DNA of 8,727 bases. Source: an uncultured Porphyromonadaceae bacterium. GTDB taxonomy: Bacteria > Bacteroidota > Bacteroidia > Bacteroidales > Muribaculaceae. Below the pieces are notes generated by a model. The model had not been told where the DNA came from. It did no database searches and saw only the letters and a program-made list of their open reading frames with translations. The stretch spans positions 1 to 8,727 of the forward strand of contig CAMWOD010000027.1 in NCBI GenBank assembly GCA_947175715.1, given 5' to 3'. Shown here piece by piece: positions 1 to 8,727 of the stretch; the first letter of the stretch is position 1, and the number at the start of each line of letters is the position of its first letter. The position numbers and the translations under genes were made by a program.

Positions 1-111
1 ACCTGTCTTCCCTATCCATCCTCACAATTGCACAAGACTTAGATTAACCCCAATGCGATAGAATATGCAGTCAATCAGCCAGATGCGAAGAAGAAAAAAA
101 CACGTTTTCGG
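1..111. other. Short upstream region of the efflux operon
   Basis: This is the only non-coding stretch in the window. I see no convincing Bacteroidota promoter here: nothing matches the -7 box TAnnTTTG with a TTTG -33 box at proper spacing. There is no clear inverted repeat that would serve as an operator. Plus-strand frames are closed by stops at 40-42, 45-47 and 59-61. The adaptor's own frame is open from base 43 onward and looks coding near its end, with a run of lysines and arginines. The operon promoter may therefore lie at or beyond the left edge. Confidence 0.5.
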
Positions 112-115
112 TTGA
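65..115 (+). other. Possible 16-codon leader ORF or true start of the adaptor gene
   Basis: An ATG at 65 opens a 16-codon frame, with a second in-frame ATG at 83, ending at TGA 113-115. The peptide is rich in arginine and lysine near its end. Its TGA overlaps the TTG at 112-114 that opens the downstream adaptor frame, giving TTGA, the same layout as the ATGA overlaps elsewhere in this window. It could be a leader peptide coupled to the adaptor, the real N-terminus joined to the adaptor by a frameshift, or chance. Its short length means it cannot be judged from composition. Confidence 0.25.
94..100 (+). other. A7 run, possible slippery site or frameshift error
   Basis: Seven consecutive A's read as A-AAA-AAA in the frame of the ATGs at 65 and 83, which is the phase of a -1 slippery heptamer. 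A -1 slip here, or one added A in the transcript, moves from that frame into the adaptor frame. The junction would read R-R-R-K-K-T-R-F-R-L-T-S-K-W. An uncorrected single-base sequencing error or a real indel would look the same. I see no strong stimulatory hairpin just downstream. Confidence 0.3.
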
Positions 116-1272
116 CATCTAAGTGGCTGTGGGCTATAGTAGCGGTAGTGGTGATTGGTACCGGCATTGCTTTATATTTCATGCTGAGGGATGTACCCAC
201 TGAGGTAGTGCCGCCGACCGTAGAAGTTGAAGAGGTGACTACCGAAAATATTAGTATATATGGTGAGTACGTTGGTAGGGTACGTGCACAGCAGTTTACC
301 GAAGTTCATGCACGTGTTGAAGGCTATTTGGAAAGCATGTTGTTTAAGGAGGGTTCGTATATCAACAAAGGTGAGACATTGTTTATTATCGACCCGCTTG
401 TATATAAGGCACATGTCAACAAAGCTCGCGCCCAACTCAATAAGGCACGTGCACAGGCATTCAACGCCGAACGCGACTTAAAGCGTATTCGACCACTGTA
501 TGAGCAGAATGCCGCTTCACAGCTCGATCTCGACAATGCAATAGCAGCCTACGAAACAGCTACATCAGAAGTCGTAGTGTGTGAGGCTGACTTGACTCAA
601 GCAGAGCTGATACTCAGTTACACACAGGTTAAAGCTCCTATTTCGGGATATATATCCGAACGCGTGGCTGATATAGGAACTTTGGTAGGTCCTTCAACAG
701 GAAAATCATTACTGGCCACCATGGTGAAGAGTGACACAATGCGCGTAGACTTCTCGATGACAGCGCTCGACTACCTACGCAGCAAGGAACGTAATGTAAA
801 CTTAGGTTCCCCTGAAGGTGGCAGAAAGTGGGATTCTTACGTTACTATCACACTTGCCGACGGTTCGGTATATCCTTACCAAGGGCTTGTGGATTTTGCC
901 GATCCCCAGGTTGATCCCAAAACCGGTACATTCTCCGTACGCGCAGAGATGCCCAATCCCGAGCATAGCCTCCTCCCCGGCGAGTATACTCGTGTGAAAG
1001 TATTGCTCGACGTACTTGAAAATGCTATCCAGATACCTGTGAAGGCTATAGAGATAGAAAAAGGAGCTACTTATATATATGTAGTGCGTCATGACAATGT
1101 GGTCGAACGCCGTTTTATCGAAACTGGTCCAGAGTTGGGCAATTTTATAGTTGTGGAGCGCGGTCTTGAGCCTGGTGAAAAAATCGTTGTAGAGGGTATC
1201 AATAAGCTAAGTCATGGCATAAAGGTGAATCCCATCGATGCTCAAATAGCTGACGAGTCGTCAAATCAGTAA
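112..1272 (+). CDS. RND efflux periplasmic adaptor (membrane fusion protein, HlyD/AcrA family)
   Basis: This is the periplasmic adaptor that bridges the inner-membrane pump and the outer-membrane channel encoded just downstream. A hydrophobic helix spans residues ~5-25 with no lipobox cysteine, so it is anchored by a membrane helix or a cleaved signal rather than by lipid. The two lipoyl-like half motifs lie at ~64-97 and ~171-200, and they flank an alpha-helical hairpin at ~98-168. A beta-barrel domain follows at ~205-300, with the family signature around VDPKTGTFSVRAE and LLPGEYTRVKV. The membrane-proximal domain covers ~303-375. At 386 residues the length is normal. The start is uncertain. 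TTG at 112 is the first accepted start codon in the open frame, but that frame is open from base 43 and encodes a basic stretch KKKKTRFR directly before the helix, as expected for a cytoplasmic N-terminus. The true start is therefore probably upstream, by a rare codon or through a frame change at the A7 run. The family call is firm; the N-terminus is not. Confidence 0.93.
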   Translation: MTSKWLWAIVAVVVIGTGIALYFMLRDVPTEVVPPTVEVEEVTTENISIYGEYVGRVRAQQFTEVHARVEGYLESMLFKEGSYINKGETLFIIDPLVYKAHVNKARAQLNKARAQAFNAERDLKRIRPLYEQNAASQLDLDNAIAAYETATSEVVVCEADLTQAELILSYTQVKAPISGYISERVADIGTLVGPSTGKSLLATMVKSDTMRVDFSMTALDYLRSKERNVNLGSPEGGRKWDSYVTITLADGSVYPYQGLVDFADPQVDPKTGTFSVRAEMPNPEHSLLPGEYTRVKVLLDVLENAIQIPVKAIEIEKGATYIYVVRHDNVVERRFIETGPELGNFIVVERGLEPGEKIVVEGINKLSHGIKVNPIDAQIADESSNQ

Positions 1273-1284
1273 ACTTTCGAAGCG

Positions 1285-4200
1285 ATGAATCGTAACTTCT
1301 TTCTTGAGCATCCGGTATTTTCGATAGTAGTATCCATTGTCATCTTTATTGTGGGTATTATCGGACTGATGTGTCTGCCTGTCGATCAGTACCCGCAGAT
1401 TACACCACCTGTAGTGAGGGTGACTGCATCTTATCCCGGAGCCGATGCCAATACAGTGACACAAGCTGTGGCTACTCCCATAGAGCAGGAGCTTAACGGT
1501 ACACCCGGCATGATTTATATGAGCTCGTCATGTTCCAACTCAGGTGGATTCAATGCATTGATTACATTTGACATCAATACCGACCCCGAGCTGGCAGCTG
1601 TTGATATTCAGAACCGCATCAAGAAGGCGGAATCTCGACTTCCGGCCGAAGTGGTGCAAAACGGTATCTCTGTATCGCGAGAGACTGCGAGCCGATTGAT
1701 GACTATAACAATACAGAGCGACGATCCGAAATTTGACGAGGTATATCTTAGCAACTATACCACTCTTAATGTCATTGACCCTATACGCCGTATACCTGGC
1801 GTAGGTAGCGTGTCAAACGTCGGTGGAAGATACTATGCGATGCAGATATGGGTTTCACCCGATAAGTTGGCTAATCTTGGACTGACGGTTAAGGATATAC
1901 AGAATGCGCTGAAGGATCAAAACCGTGAATCGGCAGCCGGAGTGCTGGGACAGGCGCCTGCCACCGACATCGACATGACAATGCCTATTATTGCTCGCGG
2001 TCGATTGTCGTCGGTATCTGAATTTGAGGATATTGTTGTAAGGGCAGAGTCCGACGGTTCACTGATACGCCTAAAAGACGTTGCCACAGTATCACTTGAA
2101 GCTTCCAGTTATACTACCGAGAGTGGTATTAATGGTGGTAATGCGGCGGTAATAAACATCAATATGCTTCCAGGAGCCAATGCTATAGAGGTGGCCAATG
2201 CTGTGAAAGCTGAGATGGAGCAGATAGCAAAAGGATTTCCCGAGGGTATTACTTACAATATACCCTTTGATATGACGACTTATATCTCTGAGTCGATTCA
2301 TCATGTCTACCGCACATTCTTCGAAGCGCTACTTCTCGTAATTCTTATCGTTTTCCTTTCGCTGCAAAACTGGAGGTCAACACTTATCCCGGTGATTGCG
2401 GTGCCAATATCGCTTGTAGGTACATTTGGTGTGATGCTGGTATTTGGCTTCTCTCTCAACATGCTCACTCTCTTGGGACTGATTCTGGCGATAGGTATTG
2501 TAGTCGATGATGCAATTGTGGTGGTTGAGAATGTTGACCACATAATGAATACAGAGCACCTGTCGCCTTACGAGGCAACGGCCAAGGCAATGAAAGGATT
2601 GGGAAGCGCGCTTGTGGCGATGTCATTGGTGCTTTGTGCGGTTTTTGTGCCCGTGAGCTTCCTGCCCGGAATTACGGGTCAACTTTACCGTCAATTTACA
2701 GTTACAATCGCTGTTTCGGTAATAATCTCGACTGTGGTTGCGCTGACACTCACACCTGTGATGTGCGCAAAACTACTTAAACCCGAAGTTGGAAAGAAGA
2801 AATCGCGCATATTCAGGTTGATTAACTTGTGGCTCAACAAGGGTAACAGGTTTTACGGTAGTATAATCAAGGTGTCCGTACGTCGTCCGCGCAGGATGCT
2901 TGCACTCTTTGGTGTTGCTATTGTATTAATGTGGGTTATGAGCGAACTGATTCCCACAAGCTTTATGAGTCAGGAAGACCAGGGATATTTTACTGTCGAA
3001 CTTGAACTTCCAGAGGGCGCTACGATTGAACGTACACGCAAAATTACTGACCGTGCTATACAAGCACTTATGGATAACCCGAATGTGGAGTATGTACTAA
3101 ATGTTACCGGCTCGTCACAGCGGGTAGGAACTAATTCGGCGCATGCTCTGCTTACTGTAATCCTTAAACCATGGGAAGAACGCGAAAACAGTGATATAAA
3201 TGCTGTGAAGGAAGAAGTAAAGGAGCAGTTGTCGCAATACCCTGAATGCAAGGTTTACATGTTTACCCCTGCGATTATTCCCGGACTTGGTTCATCGGGC
3301 GGTTTTGAAATGGTGCTTGAGGCTCGCGGCGATGCTACTTACAGCGACTTAAAGAATGCCGTAGATACCCTGAAATACTATGCATCTCAATCAGGTATTA
3401 TCAGCGACTTGTCAACATCGATGCAGGACGATATTCCTCAAGTTTATTTCGATGTTGACCGCGATGAGGCTCGATTACATGGCATACCGGTAAGTGATAT
3501 CTTCTCAACAATGAAAGCATTTACAGGCTCTATATATGTCAATGACTTCAACATGTTTAATCGCATCTACCGCGTATATATTCAGGCAGAGGCTCCGTAT
3601 CGAATGTACCGTGATAATCTCAACCTATACTATGTTCGAGCTTCTGACGGCACAATGGTGCCTGTAACATCACTTGGCACTTCGGAGTACACTACCGGCC
3701 CTGGCACTATGTCGCGTTTCAACATGTTTAATGCGGTGACTATTTCTGGCGAAGCTTCATCTGGTCATAGTACCGGACAAGCTATGGCGACTTTAGAGCG
3801 AATTGTAAAGGAGCATCTGCCCGAAAATATCGAAGTAGAATGGAGCGGACTCTCATATCAGGAAAAGCATGAGAGTGGCAATACCGCATTGGTGCTTGGG
3901 CTTGCATTCATGTTTGTATTCCTGGTATTGGCTGCATTGTACGAAAGCTGGAGCGTGCCATTGGCTGTGATTTTGTCGCTACCAGTCGCCGGTGTAGGAG
4001 CATTCTTGGGTATTCTTGTATGTGGCCTCGATAATGGCGTGTATTTCCAGATAGGACTGGTGATGCTCGTAGGTCTTGTGGCCAAGAACGCTATTCTAAT
4101 TGTGGAATTTGCAAAGACCGAGGTAGAAAAGGGGTGCGATGCCGTCACTGCCGCACTTCGTTCAGCCCGTCTGCGTTTCCGCCCAATCGTCATGACCTCG

Positions 4201-4392
4201 CTCGCATTCATGCTCGGACTGCTGCCACTCGTTATGGCTACAGGTCCCGGATCAGCTGCCCGACGCGATATCGGCACCGGTGTATTCTTCGGCATGGTCA
4301 CAGCCATCACCATCGGTATAGTATTTGTGCCGTTCTTCTTTGTGTTGATAAATAAAATAATGGCAAAACGTAGTTCTCGCAAGTCAAAATGA
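1285..4392 (+). CDS. HAE1-family RND efflux pump, inner-membrane permease (AcrB/MexB-like)
   Basis: This is a full-length proton-driven exporter of 1035 residues, typical for the family (AcrB 1049). It is expected to work as an inner-membrane trimer. The layout is TM1 at ~10-31, a first periplasmic porter and docking loop, TM2-6 at ~340-496, TM7 at ~538-556, a second large loop, and TM8-12 at ~867-1022. The proton-relay residues are present: D408-D409 in the TM4 motif VVDDAIVVVENV, K934 in LVAKNAILIVEFAK, and an arginine in RFRPIVMTSLAF (966). The QEDQGYF segment (563-569) and the glycine-rich GLGSSGGF loop (667-674) are also typical. The ATG lies 12 bases after the adaptor stop, without a Shine-Dalgarno, as is usual in Bacteroidota, and its stop overlaps the next gene. 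By eye, phenylalanines that line the deep drug pocket of AcrB are not conserved, so the substrate range may differ. Multidrug export is the default guess, but the real substrate is unknown. Confidence 0.96.
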   Translation: MNRNFFLEHPVFSIVVSIVIFIVGIIGLMCLPVDQYPQITPPVVRVTASYPGADANTVTQAVATPIEQELNGTPGMIYMSSSCSNSGGFNALITFDINTDPELAAVDIQNRIKKAESRLPAEVVQNGISVSRETASRLMTITIQSDDPKFDEVYLSNYTTLNVIDPIRRIPGVGSVSNVGGRYYAMQIWVSPDKLANLGLTVKDIQNALKDQNRESAAGVLGQAPATDIDMTMPIIARGRLSSVSEFEDIVVRAESDGSLIRLKDVATVSLEASSYTTESGINGGNAAVININMLPGANAIEVANAVKAEMEQIAKGFPEGITYNIPFDMTTYISESIHHVYRTFFEALLLVILIVFLSLQNWRSTLIPVIAVPISLVGTFGVMLVFGFSLNMLTLLGLILAIGIVVDDAIVVVENVDHIMNTEHLSPYEATAKAMKGLGSALVAMSLVLCAVFVPVSFLPGITGQLYRQFTVTIAVSVIISTVVALTLTPVMCAKLLKPEVGKKKSRIFRLINLWLNKGNRFYGSIIKVSVRRPRRMLALFGVAIVLMWVMSELIPTSFMSQEDQGYFTVELELPEGATIERTRKITDRAIQALMDNPNVEYVLNVTGSSQRVGTNSAHALLTVILKPWEERENSDINAVKEEVKEQLSQYPECKVYMFTPAIIPGLGSSGGFEMVLEARGDATYSDLKNAVDTLKYYASQSGIISDLSTSMQDDIPQVYFDVDRDEARLHGIPVSDIFSTMKAFTGSIYVNDFNMFNRIYRVYIQAEAPYRMYRDNLNLYYVRASDGTMVPVTSLGTSEYTTGPGTMSRFNMFNAVTISGEASSGHSTGQAMATLERIVKEHLPENIEVEWSGLSYQEKHESGNTALVLGLAFMFVFLVLAALYESWSVPLAVILSLPVAGVGAFLGILVCGLDNGVYFQIGLVMLVGLVAKNAILIVEFAKTEVEKGCDAVTAALRSARLRFRPIVMTSLAFMLGLLPLVMATGPGSAARRDIGTGVFFGMVTAITIGIVFVPFFFVLINKIMAKRSSRKSK
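4389..4392 (+). other. ATGA stop-start overlap between pump and outer-membrane channel
   Basis: The ATG of the outer-membrane lipoprotein gene (4389-4391) shares bases with the TGA of the pump gene (4390-4392). This is a common sign of translational coupling, helping to keep the two partners in proportion. It also supports this ATG as the true start. Confidence 0.9.
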
Positions 4393-5771
4393 AACATATA
4401 ATATATGCTTTATTTCTCGCCGTGTTGGCATCAAGTTGCTCTGGTGTCAAGGGTCTGAAAGAACCTAATGTAAAGATTCTACCAAATTATATCGGTATGA
4501 CACATGCCGACTCAACTACGATTGCCGATGTAGCTTGGTGGGAGTATTATTCTGATTCCACACTCGTTGTAATACTCCGTAAAACTCTCGACAATAATTA
4601 TGATATTCTCAAGGCCGCTGCAACTGTAGAGGAGATGCGCCAGTTATACGGCATAGAGCGTCTCAATCTTACACCCCAAATAAACGGTATTGTTGGCGCT
4701 ACACATGAGACCACCGATTATCATGGTGAATCATTCAGTCGTGATCCTGAATTTTCGTTGAAGGGTACAGTAAGTTGGGAGGTAAATTTGTGGGGCTCAC
4801 TGTCGTGGGCACGCAAGCAGAGTTTGGCCAACTATAGGGCATCAGAGGAAGATCTGAGAGGCGTGAGAATGACACTAATCGCTGAGGCGGCATCCAACTA
4901 TTTTAATCTACTTGCGCTTGATAATGAACTTGCTATAGTGCGTCGTACTCTTTCCACACGTCAAGAGGCTTTGGAGCAGGCGAGAATCAGGTTTGAGGGT
5001 GGTCTTACGTCAGAAACAGTATATCAGCAGGCTCAGGTGGAGTATGCCACGACGGCCTCACTGATCCCTGATTTGGAAAGGCGTATCACCATATGTTGCA
5101 ACAAACTTACGATGCTCATGGGCGACCTGCCAAGAGAGGTTCATCGTCAGGATGGATTCCCACTCTATCTCACACTCCCTGACTCACTCCCCATAGGGCT
5201 ACCGTCGGGCTTGCTAAAACGTAGGCCAGATGTACGTGGAGCTGAACTACGGTTGCAGGCTGCTATGGCCGATGTAGGACTAAAATATGCTGATCGATTC
5301 CCAAATCTTCGTCTGGCCGTTACAGGTGGTTGGGAGAACGATGAAGTAGCACACTGGCTTCAATCCCCCTATAGCTATCTTGTGGGTAACATAGCTGGGT
5401 CGATATTTGATTTCGGTAAGAAAAAAAGGAAATACAAGGCTGCAATAGCTGCTTACGATCGTGCTCGATACGCTTACGAACAAAGTGTGATAGTTGCAAT
5501 GACCGAAGTCGAGAATGCGCTTATCACATTGAGCAAGAAACATGAGGCTACGTTGTTGCAAAATCAACTGAGCGACGCCGCAGCGAAATACGTAAAGCTC
5601 GCTGCGTTGCAATATCGCGCAGGTTCGCTTAACTATCTTGATGTGCTTGATGCTCAACGTCGTTTCTTTGACGCCCAGATTGGCGTAAATAACGCTCTGA
5701 GAGATCAATATCTTGCGTTGATTAACCTATATCTCGTACTGGGAGGAGGTTGGCAATTATCGTCCGAATAA
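4389..5771 (+). CDS. TolC/NodT-family outer-membrane efflux lipoprotein
   Basis: This is the outer-membrane exit duct of the tripartite pump. The N-terminus is a lipoprotein signal: MKHII, a hydrophobic run, then ASSC with the acylated cysteine predicted at residue 17. Two outer-membrane efflux repeats follow. The first half carries WEVNLWGSLSWARKQ (130-144), which resembles the family's WE-D-LWG motif. The second half carries GLPSGLLKRRPDVRGAE (270-286), the NodT hallmark, and later RAGSLNYLDVLDAQR (410-424). The C-terminal YLALINLYLVLGGGW (441-455) is also characteristic. The length of 460 residues is normal for the family. The start codon overlaps the pump's stop (ATGA), which points to translational coupling and fixes the start. 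The last 15 bases overlap the 3' end of the opposite-strand radical SAM gene. The family is firm; the substrate is unknown. Confidence 0.95.
   Translation: MKHIIYALFLAVLASSCSGVKGLKEPNVKILPNYIGMTHADSTTIADVAWWEYYSDSTLVVILRKTLDNNYDILKAAATVEEMRQLYGIERLNLTPQINGIVGATHETTDYHGESFSRDPEFSLKGTVSWEVNLWGSLSWARKQSLANYRASEEDLRGVRMTLIAEAASNYFNLLALDNELAIVRRTLSTRQEALEQARIRFEGGLTSETVYQQAQVEYATTASLIPDLERRITICCNKLTMLMGDLPREVHRQDGFPLYLTLPDSLPIGLPSGLLKRRPDVRGAELRLQAAMADVGLKYADRFPNLRLAVTGGWENDEVAHWLQSPYSYLVGNIAGSIFDFGKKKRKYKAAIAAYDRARYAYEQSVIVAMTEVENALITLSKKHEATLLQNQLSDAAAKYVKLAALQYRAGSLNYLDVLDAQRRFFDAQIGVNNALRDQYLALINLYLVLGGGWQLSSE
5757..5771. other. Codon-aligned convergent overlap of two 3' ends
   Basis: The outer-membrane channel gene and the ygiQ-like gene run towards each other and share 15 bases. 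On the plus strand the codons are TTA TCG TCC GAA TAA; on the minus strand they are TTA TTC GGA CGA TAA. Each gene's TAA stop is thus the complement of a TTA leucine codon in the other gene (L457 and L604). There is no room for a separate terminator between the genes. Confidence 0.95.
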
Positions 5772-7580
5772 CTGGGCTATAAGATCGGGACGGTGCAGTC
5801 GGCGTAGCGAGTTGACTATATCCTGACGATAGGTACGGTCGTACCAGAAGAAATAACGACGCTGGGCAAGCTTTTCAGCAGGTGTGGTAGCAGTAAAGAT
5901 TTTCTCACCTGTATATGGGTGTATTCCGGAATAATATATCTCGGTGGCAAGTGTAAGTGGGGTAGGGGTAAAGTCTTGCACCTGCTCCAGCCTCAGATTA
6001 AGAGCCTTGGTCTTGACGGCAAGTTGCGCCATGTCTATTTCATGGCATCCGGGATGACTTGAAATAAAGTATGGTATAAGTTGCTGGTTAAGCTTATGCC
6101 GCTGATTTACCTGGTCGAATATTCGCTCAAATCGGTAGTATAGGTCAAATGTTGGTTTTCGCATCACCTTCAGTACATCTTCCTCAGTGTGCTCTGGGGC
6201 TACTTTAAGTCTGCCGGATACGTGATGCGCAATCAACTCCTCATTGTATCGTCGGTTGACATTGTCGATACGTTTATCCCCCGTGGGGTGCATCGACAAG
6301 TCGTATCGCACACCTGAACCGATAAACGATTTTTTCACCTTAGGATTGGCATCCACTGCATGGTAAATGTCAAGTAGCTCGGAGTGGTCGGTGTTAAGAT
6401 TTGGGCAAACCTGTGGGTGCAGGCATGACGGACGCAAGCATTTGTCGCATATGGAGAGGTCCTTTCCATGCATTTTATACATATTGGCCGAAGGTCCTCC
6501 TAAGTCGCTGATATACCCCTTGAAATCGGGCATTTGAGTCACTTGGTCTACCTCGCGTAGTATAGATTCTTTGCTGCGTGATGCGATGAACTTACCCTGA
6601 TGAGCCGATATGGTGCAGAATGCGCATCCTCCAAAACAACCACGGTGCATGTTGACTGAATGACGTATCATCTCGTAGGCAGGGATGCGCTTACCGCGGT
6701 AACGAGGGTGGGGTAGGCGGGTATATGGCAAATCAAAAGAACGGTCGATTTGCTCGGTAGTCATGGGAGGCAGCATAGGGTTGATGCGCACAACCTTGTC
6801 ATTATACTGCTGCCAAAGTGTGGCGCCACCTTGCCGTCGGTTGCTTTGCTGCTCAAGATGTTTGAAATTTTGAGCTTGCGACCTCTTATCTGTGCGACAA
6901 AGATCCCAAGAGTTTAGAATAATGTCTGTATCGCTTGCCTGGGGAAGTTCAGCAGCGGGGCGCAACATCGCAGTTTGCGGTACATCTATGATTTCAGATA
7001 TTGATTCTCCCGATTGCAGGCGGCGTGCGATTTCTACGATAGGTATTTCACCCATGCCGTATATCAGCAGGTCGACAGGAGCATCGATAAGTATGGATGG
7101 GCGTAATCGATCTTGCCAGTAGTCATAATGGCTCACGCGACGCATTGACGCTTCAATACCCCCCGTGATTATAGGTGTATCGGGATATAGTTTACGAAGT
7201 ATTTCGGAGTATACAATGGTTGGATAATCGGGACGCGCTCCATGCCGGCCGTCAGGGGTGTATGCGTCGTCGCTACGCCTGCGGCGATTGGCGGTATAGT
7301 GGTTGACCATTGAATCCATCGCTCCGGCTGAAACACCAAAGAATAGTCTCGGTTTTCCAAATTTGCGGAAGTCGCGCAAGTCGTCCTGCCAGTTGGGCTG
7401 CGGTACGATAGCAACGCGGTAACCATGTGATTGCAGCACGCGCCCGAGCACAGCGGCAGCGAACGATGGATGATCGACGTATGCGTCGCCTGAGAAAAGA
7501 ACTACGTCAACATAGTCCCATCCCAAAGCTTTCATCTCCTTAACCGATGTAGGGAGCCATTTTGTAGTGTCGGGAGTCAT
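5757..7580 (-). CDS. ygiQ: YgiQ-family radical SAM protein (UPF0313)
   Basis: This is a 607-residue radical SAM protein of the YgiQ family, whose reaction is not established as far as I know. An N-terminal YgiQ domain covers ~10-290, including GDAYVDHPSFAAAVLGRVL and GGIEASMRRVSHYDYW. The radical SAM core follows, with the CxxxCxxC cluster motif at C315, C319 and C322 (RGCFGGCAFC), which would bind a 4Fe-4S cluster and SAM. A second cysteine group, C378, C381, C386 and C392 (CDKCLRPSC...C), precedes the family signature NLNTDH and may hold another metal site. The C-terminal part (~480-600) matches the YgiQ C-terminal domain, with SSHPGC and DFTPTPLTLATEIYYSG. It is shorter than E. coli YgiQ (about 740 residues), lacking the long basic tail. 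Its ATG overlaps the uvrB stop (ATGA), so the two are probably co-transcribed and coupled. No cleavable signal is seen, so it should be cytoplasmic. Confidence 0.93.
   Translation of the reverse strand: MTPDTTKWLPTSVKEMKALGWDYVDVVLFSGDAYVDHPSFAAAVLGRVLQSHGYRVAIVPQPNWQDDLRDFRKFGKPRLFFGVSAGAMDSMVNHYTANRRRRSDDAYTPDGRHGARPDYPTIVYSEILRKLYPDTPIITGGIEASMRRVSHYDYWQDRLRPSILIDAPVDLLIYGMGEIPIVEIARRLQSGESISEIIDVPQTAMLRPAAELPQASDTDIILNSWDLCRTDKRSQAQNFKHLEQQSNRRQGGATLWQQYNDKVVRINPMLPPMTTEQIDRSFDLPYTRLPHPRYRGKRIPAYEMIRHSVNMHRGCFGGCAFCTISAHQGKFIASRSKESILREVDQVTQMPDFKGYISDLGGPSANMYKMHGKDLSICDKCLRPSCLHPQVCPNLNTDHSELLDIYHAVDANPKVKKSFIGSGVRYDLSMHPTGDKRIDNVNRRYNEELIAHHVSGRLKVAPEHTEEDVLKVMRKPTFDLYYRFERIFDQVNQRHKLNQQLIPYFISSHPGCHEIDMAQLAVKTKALNLRLEQVQDFTPTPLTLATEIYYSGIHPYTGEKIFTATTPAEKLAQRRYFFWYDRTYRQDIVNSLRRLHRPDLIAQLFGR
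7577..7580 (-). other. ATGA stop-start overlap between uvrB and ygiQ-like gene
   Basis: The TGA stop of uvrB (complement of 7577-7579) overlaps the ATG of the ygiQ-like gene (complement of 7578-7580). This indicates one transcript and likely translational coupling, and it fixes the ygiQ-like start. Confidence 0.9.
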
Positions 7581-8727
7581 GCCTTATCGAGTAGTTCTTG
7601 CATCTTAAGCATTTCGTCGCGCAAACGAGCTGCTTCGATAAATTCCATATTTTTAGCTGCTTGCATCATCTCGTCGCGGGTGCGTTCGATTGCTCGGCGT
7701 AGCTCGTCGGCGTTCATATAAGGCACCACTGGATCAGCTGCGATATTGACCGATTCCGATAGGCCGTAATCATATGTGCGCGGTGCGCTGATATGTGCTT
7801 TAGATGACCGTGAAGTAGGCTGCTTTTCGTGTGCCTTATCATCCTTATCAACGCCAATAATTTGCTTGCGAGCCTTAACAATGGCCTGGGGTGTTATGCC
7901 ATGCTCCTCATTGTAGGCCAGCTGGAGCGAGCGACGACGATTGGTCTCATCGATTGTAAGCTGCATCGATTCGGTGATCTTGTCGGCATACATTATCACT
8001 TTCCCATTAAGATTGCGGGCAGCACGGCCAACAGTTTGGGTAAGTGAACGATGTGACCGTAAGAACCCTTCCTTGTCGGCGTCAAGGATTGCAACAAGCG
8101 ATACCTCAGGTAGGTCGAGACCCTCGCGAAGCAAGTTCACGCCAATAAGCACATCGTAGGTGCCGGCGCGAAGTTCGTCGAGAATGCGTATGCGGTCCAT
8201 TGTCTCCACATCGGAATGGATGTATGCGGTACGCAGTTTCATCTTCTGCATATATGTGTCAAGCTCCTCGGCCATGCGCTTGGTCAGAGTAGTCACGAGC
8301 ACACGTTCGCCCAATTCGATTCGTTGTTGTATTTCCTCTATCAGATCGTCAATCTGGTTGAGTGATGGGCGAACTTCAATCACCGGATCAAGCAACCCGG
8401 TTGGACGGATAATCTGTTCTACCACAACACCCTCACTCTTGGCCAACTCATAGTCGGCAGGTGTGGCCGACACATATATGGTTTGATTCTGCAGCTTCTC
8501 AAACTCCTCGAACTTCAGCGGTCGGTTGTCGAGTGCAGCGGGAAGACGGAATCCATATTCCACCAAATTCATTTTGCGAGAAAGGTCACCTCCATACATG
8601 GCGCGTATCTGGGGAATAGTGACATGGCTCTCATCGATTATCGTTAGATAGTCTTTGGGGAAATAATCAAGCAAACAGACCGGGCGCATGCCGGGTTCGC
8701 GTCCATCGAAGTAACGGCTGTAATTTT
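7577..8727 (-). CDS. uvrB: Excinuclease ABC subunit UvrB, C-terminal part (5' end outside the window)
   Basis: UvrB is the damage-verifying helicase-like subunit of nucleotide excision repair. It receives damaged DNA from UvrA and recruits the UvrC nuclease. The frame is open to the right edge. The first visible residues are NYSRYFDGREPG, followed by MRPVCLLDYFPKDY, so the methionine at 8689 is internal and not the start. About 382 residues are present, from around residue 300 of the ~670-residue family. Visible helicase motifs are the Walker B type DESHVT (window residues 31-36), SAT (86-88), the segment GVNLLREGLDLPEV, and QTVGRAARN (230-238), which carries the arginines of motif VI. A charged linker (~288-338) precedes the UVR domain (~339-380), the coiled-coil hairpin that contacts UvrC. 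Walker A, the beta-hairpin and the UvrA-binding domain lie beyond the edge. It is immediately followed by the ygiQ-like gene with a four-base overlap. Identity is very secure. Confidence 0.98.
   Translation of the reverse strand, partial: NYSRYFDGREPGMRPVCLLDYFPKDYLTIIDESHVTIPQIRAMYGGDLSRKMNLVEYGFRLPAALDNRPLKFEEFEKLQNQTIYVSATPADYELAKSEGVVVEQIIRPTGLLDPVIEVRPSLNQIDDLIEEIQQRIELGERVLVTTLTKRMAEELDTYMQKMKLRTAYIHSDVETMDRIRILDELRAGTYDVLIGVNLLREGLDLPEVSLVAILDADKEGFLRSHRSLTQTVGRAARNLNGKVIMYADKITESMQLTIDETNRRRSLQLAYNEEHGITPQAIVKARKQIIGVDKDDKAHEKQPTSRSSKAHISAPRTYDYGLSESVNIAADPVVPYMNADELRRAIERTRDEMMQAAKNMEFIEAARLRDEMLKMQELLDKA

Overview
The window reads as ordinary chromosomal DNA from a member of the Bacteroidota, most likely order Bacteroidales and possibly a gut lineage such as Muribaculaceae. 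This is inferred from the style of the proteins, the lack of Shine-Dalgarno sequences before the starts, and the gene order (an adaptor / RND pump / outer-membrane lipoprotein operon). No marker gene settles the family.

Left half, plus strand (about 43-5771): a complete three-gene tripartite efflux operon. A periplasmic adaptor (112-1272) is followed 12 bases later by an HAE1-type RND inner-membrane pump (1285-4392). A TolC-like outer-membrane lipoprotein (4389-5771) overlaps the pump by four bases (ATGA). Together the three would form a proton-driven channel from the inner membrane to outside the cell. No regulator gene lies in the window, and the substrate cannot be read from the sequence. 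The start of the adaptor is unusual. The reading frame is open back to base 43 and encodes a basic patch expected before the membrane helix, but it has no ATG. Two nearby ATGs sit in another frame, joined to the adaptor frame by a run of seven A's in the phase of a -1 slippery heptamer.

Right half, minus strand (5757-8727): a two-gene block read leftwards. The C-terminal part of the excinuclease helicase subunit UvrB enters from the right edge (its N-terminal ~300 residues lie outside). A full YgiQ-family radical SAM protein follows, overlapping by four bases (ATGA). The YgiQ-like gene and the outer-membrane gene converge and overlap by 15 bases, codon for codon, so that each stop codon is the other gene's leucine TTA codon.

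I found no tRNA, rRNA, CRISPR array, insertion sequence, prophage piece or sizeable repeat. Apart from the first ~110 bases there is essentially no intergenic DNA. I did not find a clear candidate for a new biological system. The most worthwhile items are the adaptor start, the missing phenylalanines in the pump's expected drug pocket, the interlocked convergent 3' ends, and the coupling of uvrB to the poorly understood ygiQ-like gene.
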